A DNA stretch of 64,000 nt from Chionis minor (Eukaryota > Chordata > Aves > Charadriiformes > Chionididae): contig VZSF01008484.1 in NCBI GenBank assembly GCA_013398295.1, positions 1-64,000 on the forward strand. Reading direction: 5' to 3'. This document shows, piece by piece, positions 13,001 through 25,533 of this stretch. Every line of letters starts with the position of its first letter. Position 1 is the stretch's first letter. The position numbers and the translations under genes were made by a program. The notes under the pieces were generated by a model. That model saw only the letters and a list, made by a program, of their open reading frames with translations, had not been told where the DNA came from and did no database searches.

Positions 13001-13873
13001 TTTGTCTAATGTGTTAATGTGTTAACTGTGTCAGAAACTTTGCGACACCCATTGACTATTGTACAGCTGATGATCTATTGGATGATAACTGTATCTGAAT
13101 AGGACAGACGACCACAGGAATTTCCCTCAATGTCTGTTGCATTGTTATTAAAGACAGATCTATGGCTCTGACAGTGCAATTTCATTATAACAACAGTAGA
13201 TTTTCCAGGAAGTTAACTTTTGGGTTGCCACTTAATCACCAAACCAATGAAGTGTTGTTACACTGAACTGAGAAGAGTTTGCTTTTGACTGGATGGTTAT
13301 TATTTTTAAGCATCACATCATTTGCTGTTATTATTTTTGGTCAAGAATTAAAAACAAGCCTCTGGTTTCTGTCCAAACTTTAGATAAAGAATATCATAGC
13401 AGCAAGTATGGAAGGAAAGCCCTACACGCCCTCCCTGACTTCCCTGTCATCGAGGGGGTTATTGTTAAGGGTTGTGTGTGTATAGCTGAATGGCTGAAGC
13501 ACTTAATTTGCAGTTGTAGTATTTAATGGGTATTAAATAATGAATTTGTACAGCAGTTACAGCTGCAGGGCAGGTCTGTCTTATCATTCTAGGACACTAT
13601 TAGGACAAACAGTCCCTGTAAGTTCAAAATGAAGCAATGCCTCACCCTTCAGCTTTGTTGATCAAGCCTGGGACCTGTGCTTCTTCCTTTCTCAGTGCAA
13701 AGCAAAGCACGTGGTTTTTGATGAACTTTCACTGCTCACTCCTTTTGTTCTCTAAAGGTAGAGCTTTTTTGTTTTCAACAGCTACAGTCTCTTAAAGCCC
13801 TTGCAGCGACCATGGCTGGACCCTGAGGTCCGTTCTTAGGCTTGGCCCTGCCTCTTGCTCACAGTGAGTTCCA

Positions 13874-13900
13874 GTTGATTTAAATGGGAGTTTTGCTTGA
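13874..13900. repeat. Old palindromic repeat remnant, core only
   Basis: gttgatttaaatgggagttt plus tgcttga keeps the core 'ttgacttcaatgggagttttgcctga' of the dispersed palindromic family. A downstream caggg and cgggatttgg (13906-13923) may be the terminal block of the same element. Confidence 0.5.
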
Positions 13901-14130
13901 GGAACAGGGCACAACTCGGGATTTGGTGCAGTATGTTCCGTGAAAGGACATTCACCCATAACCTATATTGCCTTGACTTGGCAGTATTGTTTTATCTTGT
14001 ATATCTGACACTCTCACTGCTTACGTAAGAAGATCGTTTGTACTGTCAACAGCTCTGTTTAACCTTTAATAATAAAATTAGTAACTAAAACCAGGAGGCC
14101 CAAGTCCTGAGGCCCATATTTGGGTAAAGT

Positions 14131-14160
14131 TTCCATTGAAGTCAATGGTAGTTTTGCCAG
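14131..14160. repeat. Old palindromic repeat remnant, core only
   Basis: ttccattgaagtcaatggta followed by gttttgccag preserves the near-perfect inverted repeat core CCATTGAAGTCAATGG. This core is typical of the family, and this is its best single match in the window. Flanks (ggcccaagtcctgaggccc at 14098-14115) may be part of the terminal block. Confidence 0.6.
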
Positions 14161-14620
14161 GGACAGGTCTGGAAAAGCCCTGAATTTTGAACTCAGAATT
14201 TACCCCAGCAAGCATTTTCAGGAGCCTCTGTTTCTGCTCTACAGAGAGCAAGTAGGACTACAGTGGCAGGGAGAGGAAACGTTAGAGCAACCTTTCTGTA
14301 CTTTCCATTTAATGACTTTATTGAACAAGATGTCTGATGATACCAGGTTTTTCTAATTCTCATTTTTATAAGCTATCTAATGTGCAGAAACGTCAGTTCT
14401 GGGCATATGTTCCTGTCCCTGGAGTCTTGTTCAGACATTAGAGAAACATTTTCTAACTCAAAAGATAAACACTTCTGCTAGAGTTCAGGGACGGAAATTG
14501 TTTTCATCGCAGCAGGTGTTGCCTATTAGTTCTACTAGAACTAAAACCCTAAGCTGGGCTTTAAGCGAGATGCATAATCAAGCTCTTACATCATTGTGAG
14601 ATGTACCGTACTTGAACCTT

Positions 14621-16956
14621 TTGCTTGCTGAGACTGTATTTCCTCCAAGAAACATCCTGTTTTGCAATCCCCCAAATTCCCCATGTGCCATACAGCATTA
14701 GGGATTTCATCACCTCCTGGGCACACAGGCTCCGCTTTCTGCAGAAGACCCATAGGGAGGGAGAGTCGGAGAGCCAGACAAGTCAGAGGTTTCCGTATTT
14801 CCTGGTGGGACCATGTGATCTATGAAAGATAGCTTTATTTTTATTCCCTTCCCCCCTCTGCTGCATGCTGTTTCCATTCTGCTAATTGCATCATGTTTAG
14901 GAAGGAATCGTACTCTCTTCAGCCCTGTTCAATTGTTTCAGGTCCTGTCTTGCTTTTAATGGCATTGGCTGCTTTATTTTTGTCCTTCGCTTTGCTGTCA
15001 TGTGTGCAGTGGACATAACTGTCAGGCTACTAGAAGGCATCATGGTTTGCAGAGTCAGTTCTGTATCTCCAGCTTTCATCAAGGTTTACCACTAAAGGCA
15101 GTGGATTTATTTGCAAGCTCTAGACTTGTGTTTGAGGAGAGAATATATTTCTTGCTAGTTCATCACTTTGCATCTTTGCCGTAAATCTCTACTTATTTCT
15201 TTCAGACGTAATTTGACTCACCTGAATTCACTGGTGATCGTTAGTCTGGGTTTACAAAGAGGTTCTCCAGGCCCCAGAGGATGTCAGCAGGCTCTGAGTG
15301 GTTCCACCTGGGTCCTTAATCTGTACCCCTATGTCTGCTGGCTCTGTTCTGTATTTAGACTCAGGTCTGGTCTTAGGGATTGTTGTGCTTAGCCTCGTGC
15401 CTTGACCTTCTGGCTTGGTTTGGACTTGCCTGGTGCTCTGGACTATCCCTGGCTATGGCTAGTGGACCTGCTCAGCTCTCGTCCAGCTATGGAGGGTGAG
15501 GGGGGCTGCATCCACAGCTGGGGCTGCTGCCCTGCTCTCATCCTTGGTCCTGTTTGCCTGTCCCCTGCACAGCATCTCCTCCCTGGCAGTGGGAAGCAGG
15601 ATCTGGTCTTCAGTTGCTGCAAATGCTTTCAAGAGAGGCTCGCCTGAAGGACTGCTTAGTTGTCATGATTTGTGTAGTTGACCTAGGCTGTGGTTTGAAA
15701 CCTGCTTACAGCTCTGCTGCTTTTCCACAGGTACTGTACCACAACTGCAGTGCTCATTGTTTAGCAACAATATTCTACTCTTCTAATTTTTACAGTCAAT
15801 TGTATTGGTCTGTCTAATACATAGAGGAAAGTGGGCTGGATTTATTTTTTTTTTCTAAGGATGTTTGTTTGTGTGTTAGTTTTTTCTTTACAGAAGAAAG
15901 GTATAGTGACAGAGACACTAATTCATGGGACTAATCACTGCTTAGTCACCTATGAAGCTGTACCTAAAACCGCACCACTTCTGAAGAGTGCAAGGCAAAG
16001 CTGGAAAGAAGATTCCCCCTCAAGTTTCTTGATGAAACTCATCAGGGCTGTAATGATATCTTAGAGCTAATGGGCCTTATTAATGCATATCTAGCAGATG
16101 TGGGGAGGGTAGAGAGGAGCAAAGAAAGAAAGGTATTAGCATGCTTCTCCTGTATGAACCTTCGTTCAGTATTATGGCAAATCATCCTGTGCTGCAGGAT
16201 AAAGCACGTAGAGGAGAGAATCGCAGCCCGTGAGAGTGGGGCTGGAAAAGCAGCCCGGAGCAGCACTTTTTCCTCATCCCACTAGAGGGTGGGTGCAGTT
16301 TGGACAAAGCGAGGCTTTGCCTGGCTGAGCTCTGCCTGGCTTGGCAAGGCGCACAATGGGAGCGCGAGCATTAATTTATCACTTAACAAGGGTGGTGGGG
16401 CTGCCAGAATTGGCAGTTGTACTTCAGAAAGTAGTTAGCTGGGGGATGGATGTAAGTGTCTTCCCTCTATAATTCAGGCTCCGTAATCAGAAGATGCTGT
16501 GAGTATTAATAATATATAAATCAAGGCAAATGTTTTTATTTTTAGTAGCTTAAAACGAAAGTGTCTATAATTTTTTTTTAAAAAAAGTTGATTTAGAATT
16601 TCCTCATGTTGGCATGCTCTACCAGGCTCACAGACACAGTGTTTAAAACAACTTGCTTCAGATATAGAGAGCTAGAAAAAGAAATCAGGTTGTGTTTTCT
16701 TTTGATTTAGTATTTGCAGAAACATTAATTTTTGTGACAAAAAGACATACAAATAAAACAGTCCCCTGATCATGATCTCCACTTTGGAAATAAAGCGCTG
16801 TTTGTACTTAAAATAAATATCCGCAGTTTGGAAAGAATATGATTCATTCTATAGCCATCAGTGTCATTGGAGCCAACTTCCCTAAACTGTACTTCAGATA
16901 CAACAGGCCAGAAGGTATCATTTCAGGTTTGTTTTTTTTCCAGAAGACACCGTTTC
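14621..16956. other. Unique non-coding sequence with a CTGG-rich part
   Basis: No gene recognised. 15330-15620 is rich in CTGG/CTTGG/TGCTC words (for example cttggtttggacttgcctgg) and carries overlapping frames on the plus strand. This looks like a composition effect, or a very old repeat I cannot place. The rest is ordinary A+T-leaning sequence. Confidence 0.4.
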
Positions 16957-17327
16957 AGGTTGTTCAGCCAGGAGAAGAGAAGGCTCCAGGGAGACCTTAG
17001 AGCCCATTGCAGTACCTAAAGGGGCTACAGGAAAGATGGGGAGGGACTCTTGGGCAGGGAGTGTAGTGATAGGAGGAGGTGTAATGATTTTAAACTGAAA
17101 GAGGGTAGATTTAGATTAGATATTAGGAAGAAATTCTTTACTCTGAGGGTGGTGAGACACTGGCACAGGTTGCCCAGAGAAGCTGTGGATGCCCCATCCC
17201 TGAAATGTTCAAGGCCAGGCTGGATGGGGCTTTGAGGAACCTGCTCTAGTGGGAGGGGTCCCCACCCATGCCAGGGGGGTTGGAACTAGATTATCTCTAA
17301 GCGCCCTTCCAACTCTAACCATTCTAT
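16957..17327 (+). mobile_element. CR1-type LINE fragment, 3' end only
   Basis: This is a short 5'-truncated CR1 copy on the plus strand. It begins at the LFSLEKRRL-coding segment (ggttgttcagccaggagaag) and covers the ORF2 C-terminus, including a peptide reading [20 protein letters not shown], plus the 3' UTR. The C-terminal frame breaks at about 17203 through loss of one base (PSL followed by an out-of-frame KCSRP where siblings read PSLEVFK). The end is degraded: only one ATTCTAT remains at 17321-17327, then a T-rich tract. It keeps a 23-base stretch missing from the larger copy at 47354-48376, so the two are separate insertions of related elements, not a duplication of one copy. Confidence 0.93.
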
Positions 17328-19350
17328 TTTTTTTATTTTTCACCTGATGTAATGGTTTGCCTTGTAAGAAATGAGAATGCAATCTTGGTTTAGGGTAGAG
17401 CTAAATATTTTTGTAGTGGAACTATATAAAGCTCATCCAAGACAATGTGGAGTAAAGATGGAAAAGAATAAAAGCTTATAAATTTTTGGAGTGAGAGAAT
17501 CCCTCTAAAAAGAGATTGACTAGAAAGACATTAATTTGGTGTTAAATAAGGCAAGGGATTAGAAGTTTGTGAAACAGGGAAAGGTTCAAGAAAGAATCCT
17601 ATGAAACTATTTTTTCTGTAAGAGAAGACATTAACATAAGCAAGAATGATAATATTCCTTTTTGAAATAAAGTTGAATTAATTTGTAAAGTCCAGTCTAC
17701 TGAGAAGTCAAAGATTTGATCTTAAGAAGAGGATGTGCAGTTACATTAATAAAGCTGAAATAAAAAGGAAGAGAGAAAAAGAAAGGACAATCCTCTGACT
17801 TTGACATATTTCTTTATGCCAGCACCTGACAGTCTCTCATATCTGGGATAACATAGTATAATATTGCACAGTTGTATATAACAGTAGTGCAGTTTTGCCC
17901 TGGGTCAAGGGCAAAATATTGCATAATGACCCAGGTGCCTTGCAGGCTTCATATATCCATTTTTAATCTGTTGTTAAAGCATCAATGTTGGCCTCTGCTG
18001 GAGAAAGGAGATGAGGAGAAGATGGATCACTGAGCCTGTTTTGGCGTGATAGTTCCCATGTTTTGTTCCATAGAAAGGTTGTGATCAACAAAAACACTGC
18101 CAACCTAGGTCACTTGCCAGTTTATGAGCAATGGGATTGCTTTGCTGGTTTATGCAGCCCTGGTTGTTTTTTGCTGTTATTGAAATGTGACATTGGCTGA
18201 CAGCTCTGTGGGATCTCACATATGGAGACTTTGCTCCACAGGGATGGGAGAAACTGGACAAATTGTAGTGGGTTTTCACATATGGGGCCAATTCATGCCT
18301 GATGAACCCCTGTGGAAGCTGTTGGCGCTGCACCAGCCAAGAGGCTGACCCATCATATCCACTGACTCATTGTGGTGCCGTTTGTCATGATTAAAGCACT
18401 TGAAATTTTCCCCCTAATGGGGGACCATGCTGAGTTTCAGCGTGTACTGCTCTGCTGCCCGCCTGTTTCCGTTGTTACTAGATCTTCTGGAGTTGTTTGT
18501 GTTTGTTTAAAAGGAGAATAGTGAACTAAGCTGGTGGTTGAAGCAGCAAATGTGGTTTAGTTGGATTATGAAAACATCTGACATTCTTTGTCACCTTGTT
18601 AAATGTGTGACGTGAATGGGTATGAGAACAGGCGATGTGGATAAAGAGGAATCAGATGATAGAAATGAGACCAGAGTGGTGGAAAGCAGAAGAGATGGGA
18701 ACACTCTGGTGATTTGTTCAAGGATGGTCTCAATATATCCTGCATCCAAGTGGCTTGGAAGAAGACAGCACTGATACACATGTCTGCAGAAGATGGTACC
18801 CTAAGAATATGATGAGGGATGGAGGGGAAAGGACCACACGGGGTTTTATGGAACTGGGAAAGGAAATCTCGGATCTTTCAATGGGGTTGAAAGATCTGTA
18901 TATGAGCAAGGGTGGGGGAAACATCACCCATAGTCTGTAGTGCTAGATCTGTGTCGTGCATGGCTGAATGTGGCCTGGTGGATTTGATAGGCCATATCTG
19001 CAGTATATTAGAGAAGCTGATGAGGGCATAGATGTGAAGATATAACTGCTCTGCTGTTTTCCCAACAATTTACAGCCATGGCTTAGAAAGCAAGGAAGCA
19101 AAGATGTCAGTATGAGTGATTTAGTAAAACCAAGCTTGTCTATTGTTATAAACAGTCTCTCAGGGCATAATATGGTGCTTGCTTCCACTGCTTGCAGTGT
19201 GTTTTATGTTTTTCCTAGAAGAGGAAAAGTAAAAATCCAATAAAAATATGTGTGAAGTTTGAAAAGAGTAGCAGGGCTGTAGGCTCAAGAAGAGAACCAG
19301 AGAGACATCGCATGTAAATAATTTAAGATGTTTCAGAATGGGCTGAAAGA
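17328..19350. other. Unique non-coding sequence
   Basis: No gene recognised. A purine-rich tract (gaaataaaaaggaagagaga, 17757 onward) lies at 17754-17790. The word tcacatatgg occurs twice (near 18216 and 18275); the second is followed by ggggccaattcatgcctg, which might be a trace of the palindromic repeat family. A perfect hairpin is listed at 18872-18896. Confidence 0.4.
18872..18896. repeat. Perfect inverted repeat, 10-base arms, 5-base loop
   Basis: GATCTTTCAA (18872-18881) and TTGAAAGATC (18887-18896) are exact reverse complements around TGGGG. It lacks a following T run and is in non-coding DNA, so it is not read as a terminator. One such structure is about what chance would give in a window of this size. 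Confidence 0.8.
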
Positions 19351-19824
19351 GTGAGTAACAATCTGGCAACCAAAAAACAGTTGTGTGGTGTTAGGTGGGT
19401 TTTTTTTGTGTGGTTTGTGGTTTTTTTTTTTTTTTTTTTGAGCGAGCTGGCAGTAATGCAGCCAACTAGAAATGGCAGTGGAGACACACTAAGAAGTAAC
19501 ATGAACAGTGGAAGGAGAGGGTGTCTCAGGTGGTGGAGAGAACTGGAGGCACCTTCCTTTGTAGGCAGTGGGGGCATGCAAAATAACAATTCCCATCCCT
19601 CATTTTGCTGTATTTCTGAGTATTTGTTATGTTTTGTTGTGCTACTAACTTTGGGCAGTGGAAACAACACGCTACAAAAAAGGAGGAGGAAGCAAGTGTG
19701 GCCCCTGGGCTGCGACTGTGTTCCTAAGCCATCACCATCTAGTGCTTGGCTTAAGGCAGTCTTCTCCCACTGTTTATTAACTGGACAGGGACAAACATGG
19801 AGATGTGTTAAGCAGATCACATAA
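19351..19824. other. Stretch open on both strands, with a poly-T run; not a recognised gene
   Basis: The minus strand is open for 183 codons (19323-19874) and the plus strand for 157 codons (19351-19824). The plus frame contains a run of F from T19 (19421-19439) and the minus frame the matching K run, so part of the openness comes from the homopolymer. No domain, signal peptide or conserved motif is visible. It is probably chance, or an old degraded insertion. Confidence 0.3.
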
Positions 19825-19830
19825 TCTGTC

Positions 19831-22800
19831 CAGTAAGACAGCATGACAGTAAGAGCATTCTTTCTTTTTTGCAAAAGTGCCTAAATTTTAGCAAACTGTA
19901 GTCAACAGCAGTTAGTTGCTCTCTCTCCATCCACTTAAGCTCACATATAAGTTCTGGTTTAGGTCAAGTTGTTAGCACTGCTATTCTATATAAATGCATA
20001 CAGCAAGCCACAGAGAAAATGTGATTGTGAACACGCGGAGCCCTGAAGTTCCAGAATAAAACCTGATTTTCATATACTTTCTGAAAACAAGGAGAACTTG
20101 TGATTATTGTGAAAGCACTGTCTACTATCAATGATTTCTGCTTTGGTGAAACTTTATTCTGCATATTTTGGAGGAGGAACTTTGATGATTGATTGGTCTT
20201 TCTCCAGAATTTAGTTGAGATAGTGGCTGGTGAGGTTTTAGTTTGGAATCAGAAGAAGAGATATGAGGGTGAGCCAGGGCTGACATTCAAGTGGTGTTGG
20301 TCATGTTTGTAGATGGACCATGAGAAAAGTGAAGAGCCAGGAAAGAGAGGGTGGGCACATGAAGGACACAGCTGTGAGATGCAGGTAAAAGGAGGATGCA
20401 GAGAAGAAAATAGTCTAAAATTGAGGGTAAGTAAGGTCAATTGAGGGTAAGTCAAAGGGTGTTGGTCACTGTTAGAGACAGTCAGGAGGTTGAAGGTGGG
20501 AGGTGATGCTGACAGATATTCAGTATTAACACACTTCTTTCTTGAGTTCTGCTAACTCTTTTGTGACCTGGAGTCTTGGACCCTGTTTTGTTCTCCTTCC
20601 ACTGAGCACAGCCTTTCCCAGGCATGCAGGGATGGGGACACCACTTGGACTGGAGCACTCCAGCCCCTAAACAAGCAAGCAAAACCAAAATAATAAAAAA
20701 ATGTAGATCCCACCAGCTCTGCTAGTCCTGCTGCAAAGGCCAGAGCCATTCCTGTAAAGCCACTGATGTTACACCTAGGGAAGGATTTTGTCACTGTACT
20801 TGAGAGTATGTGCCTTCAACATGCAAGCTGGGCATCTTAAAAACTGGTAATAAAATAAAAAAACCCCTGTATTATTGCCTTCCACATCTTGCTTGTGTAA
20901 TCTGCCTGCAGAATCTCTAGGCAATCTTCTCCCAATCTGGAGGTAGTTTTGGTTTCACATATATGGTTTTTGAAGGGCCACCTCTGTCAGCTACTATGCG
21001 TTGGAGCTGTAAAAATAAGAAAAATAATAATTTTACTCCCTGGATGCCAAATCAAACCACAGTACAGATCTGACAGCTGTCCAAGCAACTGAAAACAATC
21101 AGTCATAAAATGCCTTTAAATCAACAAATAGAGAACCAAAGAAATATCAAGTGAGATTAATCACTATCAATTGTTCCAAGATTTTATAGCAAAGGGGCAG
21201 GAGGAGGAATTAGTCTTGCAGACTTTACACACTTTTTTTTTTTAAAGGGCAGCAGTTATCCAAGTCAGTAAAAATGAGGTAATTATATTGCAAAATTCTT
21301 TGGATGAGAATGAGACTTAGTTCTAAAATCTGAAGCTACATTTACCCACAGCAGAAAATTGCTGGAAATCAGGAGAATAGCAGCTTGCATGTTTATTTTT
21401 CCTAGAAGAAAACAATTGACTCTTCAGAACTCGTTCTGGAGTGACTGAAAACAGATGGCGGTGGAGATGCCTTGCAACCCAGAAGCATCAGGGTGGTTAT
21501 GGATTCCTGGGGGCTTGTGTCGTGTTTGCCTGCCTCAGGCTTAAACAAATACTAACTGGACTGGGAAGCAAAAGAGGCTTTTCAGGAGGCAGGAGTTCTC
21601 AATCACTGATCTCTCATACTGAGAGAATGGGAACACAGCTATGTTCTCTCTGCTGCTGTGATTATTAATTAGTTTGTTGTGTGCTAGCAGCTGACCTTGC
21701 CTTCCCCAAGTCCTGCAAAACTTTTATTTAAATTCTGTAGCAGGAGGGAAAAGTTGTGTAAAAATTCTAGACAGGAGCTTGAATAAAAGGGGGTCCCTAC
21801 AGTTTCCTTCATACGGTTGTTCAGTGGCAGTGGATCTTGCTGGTAACTGTTTAACAAAATTAATCTGTATTGCAGTAATTCGAGGTATAGATGATTGTAG
21901 TGCAGATTGACACCAATAATGAAAAAGATCTCCCTGTAGGCTGTATGCAAAGGCTCTGAGTGAACACACAGACCCTACCCCAGTGTTTCTGGAGATCCCC
22001 TGCTCTAGAGGGATGCAGTAAGGAAGACAGACTTTGGAGATCAGTTTTCTTTAGGGGAAAAAAGCTGGTTGTTCAGTGTTTGAAGAAAACATCTTTTTCT
22101 GTGATGCTTTTTCAGTGTTAATACACCAAGAATTTGAATTCTCTTTTCAAGCCAACAAGTAAATGCATTCAATGGCAATCATGCTATGTTACTACTTGCT
22201 AGAACACCCAAACCAGGCTTACCATTTTTCTACTGGCCATTGAGGACAGAGATATACACCACTCTTTCTGTATGCTATATATACACACACTATACAAGAC
22301 ATGGGTATTCACTTTATTTTATCGTAGTTTCTACATTTGTGTTGCTGCATGATTTTTACCATCCTGTCAGTAGCATTGACAGAATCAGGCACTGCTTCAG
22401 TTAATTGTGCAGCTAGAGGACACCCATGACAACACACTTTCTTGATCCAGGAAAGTGTTTAAGTAAATGCTTAATAATTTCAGATTGTGAATAGTCACAC
22501 TTGGTTAACAGGAGCTCCTGTATGTAAAAGCTGGCTCGTATGTCCATGCTTTGGTGTATCCGAGAGCAGGTGCACATCTTCCCAATGCTGTTTCTTACAA
22601 CATTAAAATTATGCTGTGGGGAGATTCCAGAGCAAACTCCAATTTTCAGGTCAGACCTAGAGCATAGCAAACTGCCTGGGATCTGAATGTCAGACTGTCA
22701 GTTTTTCGTCACTTTCTTCATCCTTAGTTTAAAAGATGAAGATGGGCCAGACTTGACCACCCATGCTGTGGCCACTGGGGCTGTTGCACTTTCAGGGCTT

Positions 22801-25050
22801 GCTGACGCAAGGTTAATTAGTATAAAATTTGATCCCTTGTTTCCCACTTTCCCTCTCTGAAGTCACAGCTAAGCCCTCATGCCTTTTTTTATTTACCTTG
22901 CATCTTATCTCTCTTTGTTCTCCTTTCCCCGGGGGTCCAGTTCTCTCTTCATGCCTTCAGTCTCTCTCCTTTCTCTCTTCTGTTGTTGCCCTGCTGAGCC
23001 TGCGGAGTTCCTTTCCCTGAAGAAAGGCGAGAGTGAAAAGTCCCTGCAGCCCAGCTCTCACATAATCTGACCTGAGCTAAATCCAATTTGTCTTGGCAGG
23101 GAGTTTTATAGCTGGGATGGGGCAGCCTCAGAAGAGCAAACCTGGGTTGGCTGTAGTGTAGCACGCTCCTGCCTTGTTGCATCACAGCTGGCTTGGTCCT
23201 GGCCAAGAAGGCGATGTAGGTTAAGTCTTCAAATGAAATGAAAATGGATGGATAGCCTGTAGAGAAGCCGTCTTCCGTCAGTCTTCAGCAGAGGATGAAG
23301 TGAGGACTGGGCAATTAGAGGCAGAGCAATGTGTGTTGATGACTTTGAGGGCACTGAGGGAGTGCGCAAGTCATTGTCTTTAGAGGCTTCTTCCCAGCTC
23401 TACTCTTGCTAGTGCTACCTCTTAAGAGGCCTTCTTCTGGTCCCTGAGTGAGCTGGCTGCTTCTCTGAGGGGGTGGAGGAATCTGACTGGTGGCATCAGT
23501 TGGAAGTATTCTTGGGTTGCTCAGATGGATTTATATAGGAGGGCCTTTCTACAGAGTATTTTAATGAATCAGCTGCCAAACTAGTTCTTGATTCTTGCCA
23601 CTGTATGTTTCTTCCCTCCACAAACAGCATGACAAGGATGCAGAAGAGCAAAGACTGTATGTGGCAGAATCTTTGTGGAGGGTGGGATGGGCCTGTCCCC
23701 TTAGTCATTAGCAATGCTGAAGCTGGCACGTTCCTTCAAGGAGTGCCAGCACTCCTTTGCCTTCCCCAGGAGGAGTCTGAAGGAAATGCTGGTTTTCACT
23801 CTGCTTGTTGCAGGCTTTTGTGTGTTTTGGTGGGTGTGGAGGCTGAAGGGGCTGTGGTATAAAGCTGCATCCTGTTAGCACCAGAAACCACAGCTTCTAA
23901 TAAATATTTTGAGATGTCAAAAATAATCTAAAAGAGAAGGAAAAGTCTGAGATTAGCTGGGTAGCAAAAGTATGGAGGCTAGACCTAAACAGAGATGAAC
24001 TAACTTGTGGTGGAAAGGTGAGCCTATAATGCAGTTGGGGCCCATCACCTCAATTCTTCAGGTGCGTGCTAGTTTGAAACATGGCTAAAGCGCTTTGGAT
24101 GAGAGTAGTACTCTACCCATGTTTGCAAAGGCATGAAATAGTGTTCCTTGTACTAATGTTCCATTTAATAATAGCTGTCAGGCCTTCTAGGTAGTCCATT
24201 TCAAGGCATTAATTGAACTTCTTGGGTACTCAAGGTCATTAACCTTTGACTGTAGCCCACACTAGAGGCAAACTGATCACTCAAAAATTCTCCCCAGTGT
24301 GCCTTACTGCTTAAGCACACTGCAGGAATGCAGTATATCACCGGATAAATCATTCACCATGATATCATCAGAACTGCTGGTTTGCCATTTAGTTCTAGGG
24401 GGGTACAGAATGTTTCAAACCATGGCAATTACCATTTGCATGGACTGGAAAACCTGGTTGAATGATATACATGCATTTTTACAAAAAGGGGGGAGGGAGT
24501 ACAACAGAAGCATGGAGCTGTATGTTGGCAAGTAACTGCATCCTTCCCCAGGGCAGGTACCTTGGCTATTGTGGTACATTTACTCTTATCTCTGCTGATG
24601 TAGACCATCTGCCAGGTCTTTGCATTACTGTGCTGGAGGCATGGGGTTTGTGACATAATGATGTGTTATAAGGGAGACTAGAGGGATGTAGCTGTAGTAC
24701 ATATTCAGAAAATTCAAAAGTATCCAGAAAAAACAATGGAGACTATTTAGAGAGCTGTATTAGAAAGTTTGTTTTCCCCTATGTTTCTTCTGTAGTCTGG
24801 GGAAGTTCTCTGGGGGACATTAGTTTTCAGTATTTTTAGAAGTGACTTTGAGCTAAAAATGTTAGTCAGTTTGCTAGCTTGGATAAAAGCTTCCTGGGGT
24901 AAAACTCACCCTGAGTCTTAAGAGAGTTGTCGGAGGTGACAGTGTTCAAGATTTCCTTGCTGATAATTTCTAGACTGCTATAATGAGCACAGTTGGTGAA
25001 AGCACCAAGAAAATGAATACTAAAAAAAATGCATTGGCAACTCATTCTTG
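19831..25050. other. Unique non-coding sequence
   Basis: No gene recognised. A 20-base near-tandem duplication lies at 20419-20458 (aattgagggtaagt shared), and a pyrimidine-rich tract (ttctctcttcatgccttcag; ctctctcctttctctcttct) at about 22940-22983. Reading frames are short and overlap on both strands. Confidence 0.45.
20419..20458. repeat. 20-base near-tandem duplication
   Basis: The 14 bases aattgagggtaagt open both 20419-20438 and 20439-20458; the last six bases of each unit differ. This is a minor slippage product. Confidence 0.8.
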
Positions 25051-25062
25051 CCTTTAAAAAAA

Positions 25063-25100
25063 CCCACAAAACCCAAAACCCTCTCAAACCCTGTTCTCCC
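25063..25100 (-). other. Candidate G-quadruplex tract, minus strand
   Basis: On the plus strand five CCC tracts (25063, 25072, 25079, 25089, 25098) are separated by 6, 4, 7 and 6 bases. On the minus strand this satisfies the canonical G3+N1-7 pattern. The sequence is A/C-rich (aaaacccaaaaccctctc), preceded by a run of A. Confidence 0.6.
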
Positions 25101-25515
25101 GTTCCTTTTGGTCCCCTAATTCCTGTTCTAAGACGTGTCTTCCTTTCTTCCTCACCTGGATCCTCTAGGCAGCCCCTTGTCCGTCCTTCTCTTGCTGGCT
25201 GAGCACTGAGCTATCTGCTTATCTGTCCCAGCAGCAGCTGCTTGGAGGTTCTCAGACCACTGCATCCCAACACAATTTTGGGTCTTTCAGGTCTGAAAGG
25301 CATGCAGAGAATATTGTGGGAAGGAAAGGTCTCTGTCTGTCCAAGGCCAGAGGCGGAGACAAGTCCTCATCTTTGATGCCTGTCAGTTCCAAGAGGTAGC
25401 TTTGGGCTATTCTTGTGCAAAAAGCTGTCTCTGCTGCCCTGGGGCTGATGGGGATCTGAAGGGTGATCACACCAATTGATAACCCCCATTACTACTCATA
25501 GTTCCCAGTGAGAGG

Positions 25516-25533
25516 GACTTTGGTACCAAAGTC
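25516..25533. repeat. Perfect 18-base palindrome
   Basis: GACTTTGGTACCAAAGTC is identical to its own reverse complement. A perfect palindrome this long is expected roughly once in four windows of this size by chance. It could be a dimeric protein site or a cruciform seed, but nothing nearby supports a specific role. Confidence 0.9.

Larger units (their letters stand above)
12016..14620. other. Non-coding sequence with old repeat remnants
   Basis: No gene recognised. Besides the three palindromic remnants (12953, 13874, 14131), the stretch is unique and A+T-leaning. A 21-base tandem duplication lies at 12624-12665 (separate entry), and a short taatgtgt duplication at 13007-13022. Confidence 0.45.

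Noticed and set aside
17050..17235. A small plus-strand frame with an [14 protein letters not shown] peptide as a possible host gene
   Set aside because: It is the CR1 ORF2 C-terminus in the 16957-17327 fragment.
18872..18896. Perfect hairpin as an intrinsic terminator
   Set aside because: No T run follows and the window is vertebrate non-coding DNA.
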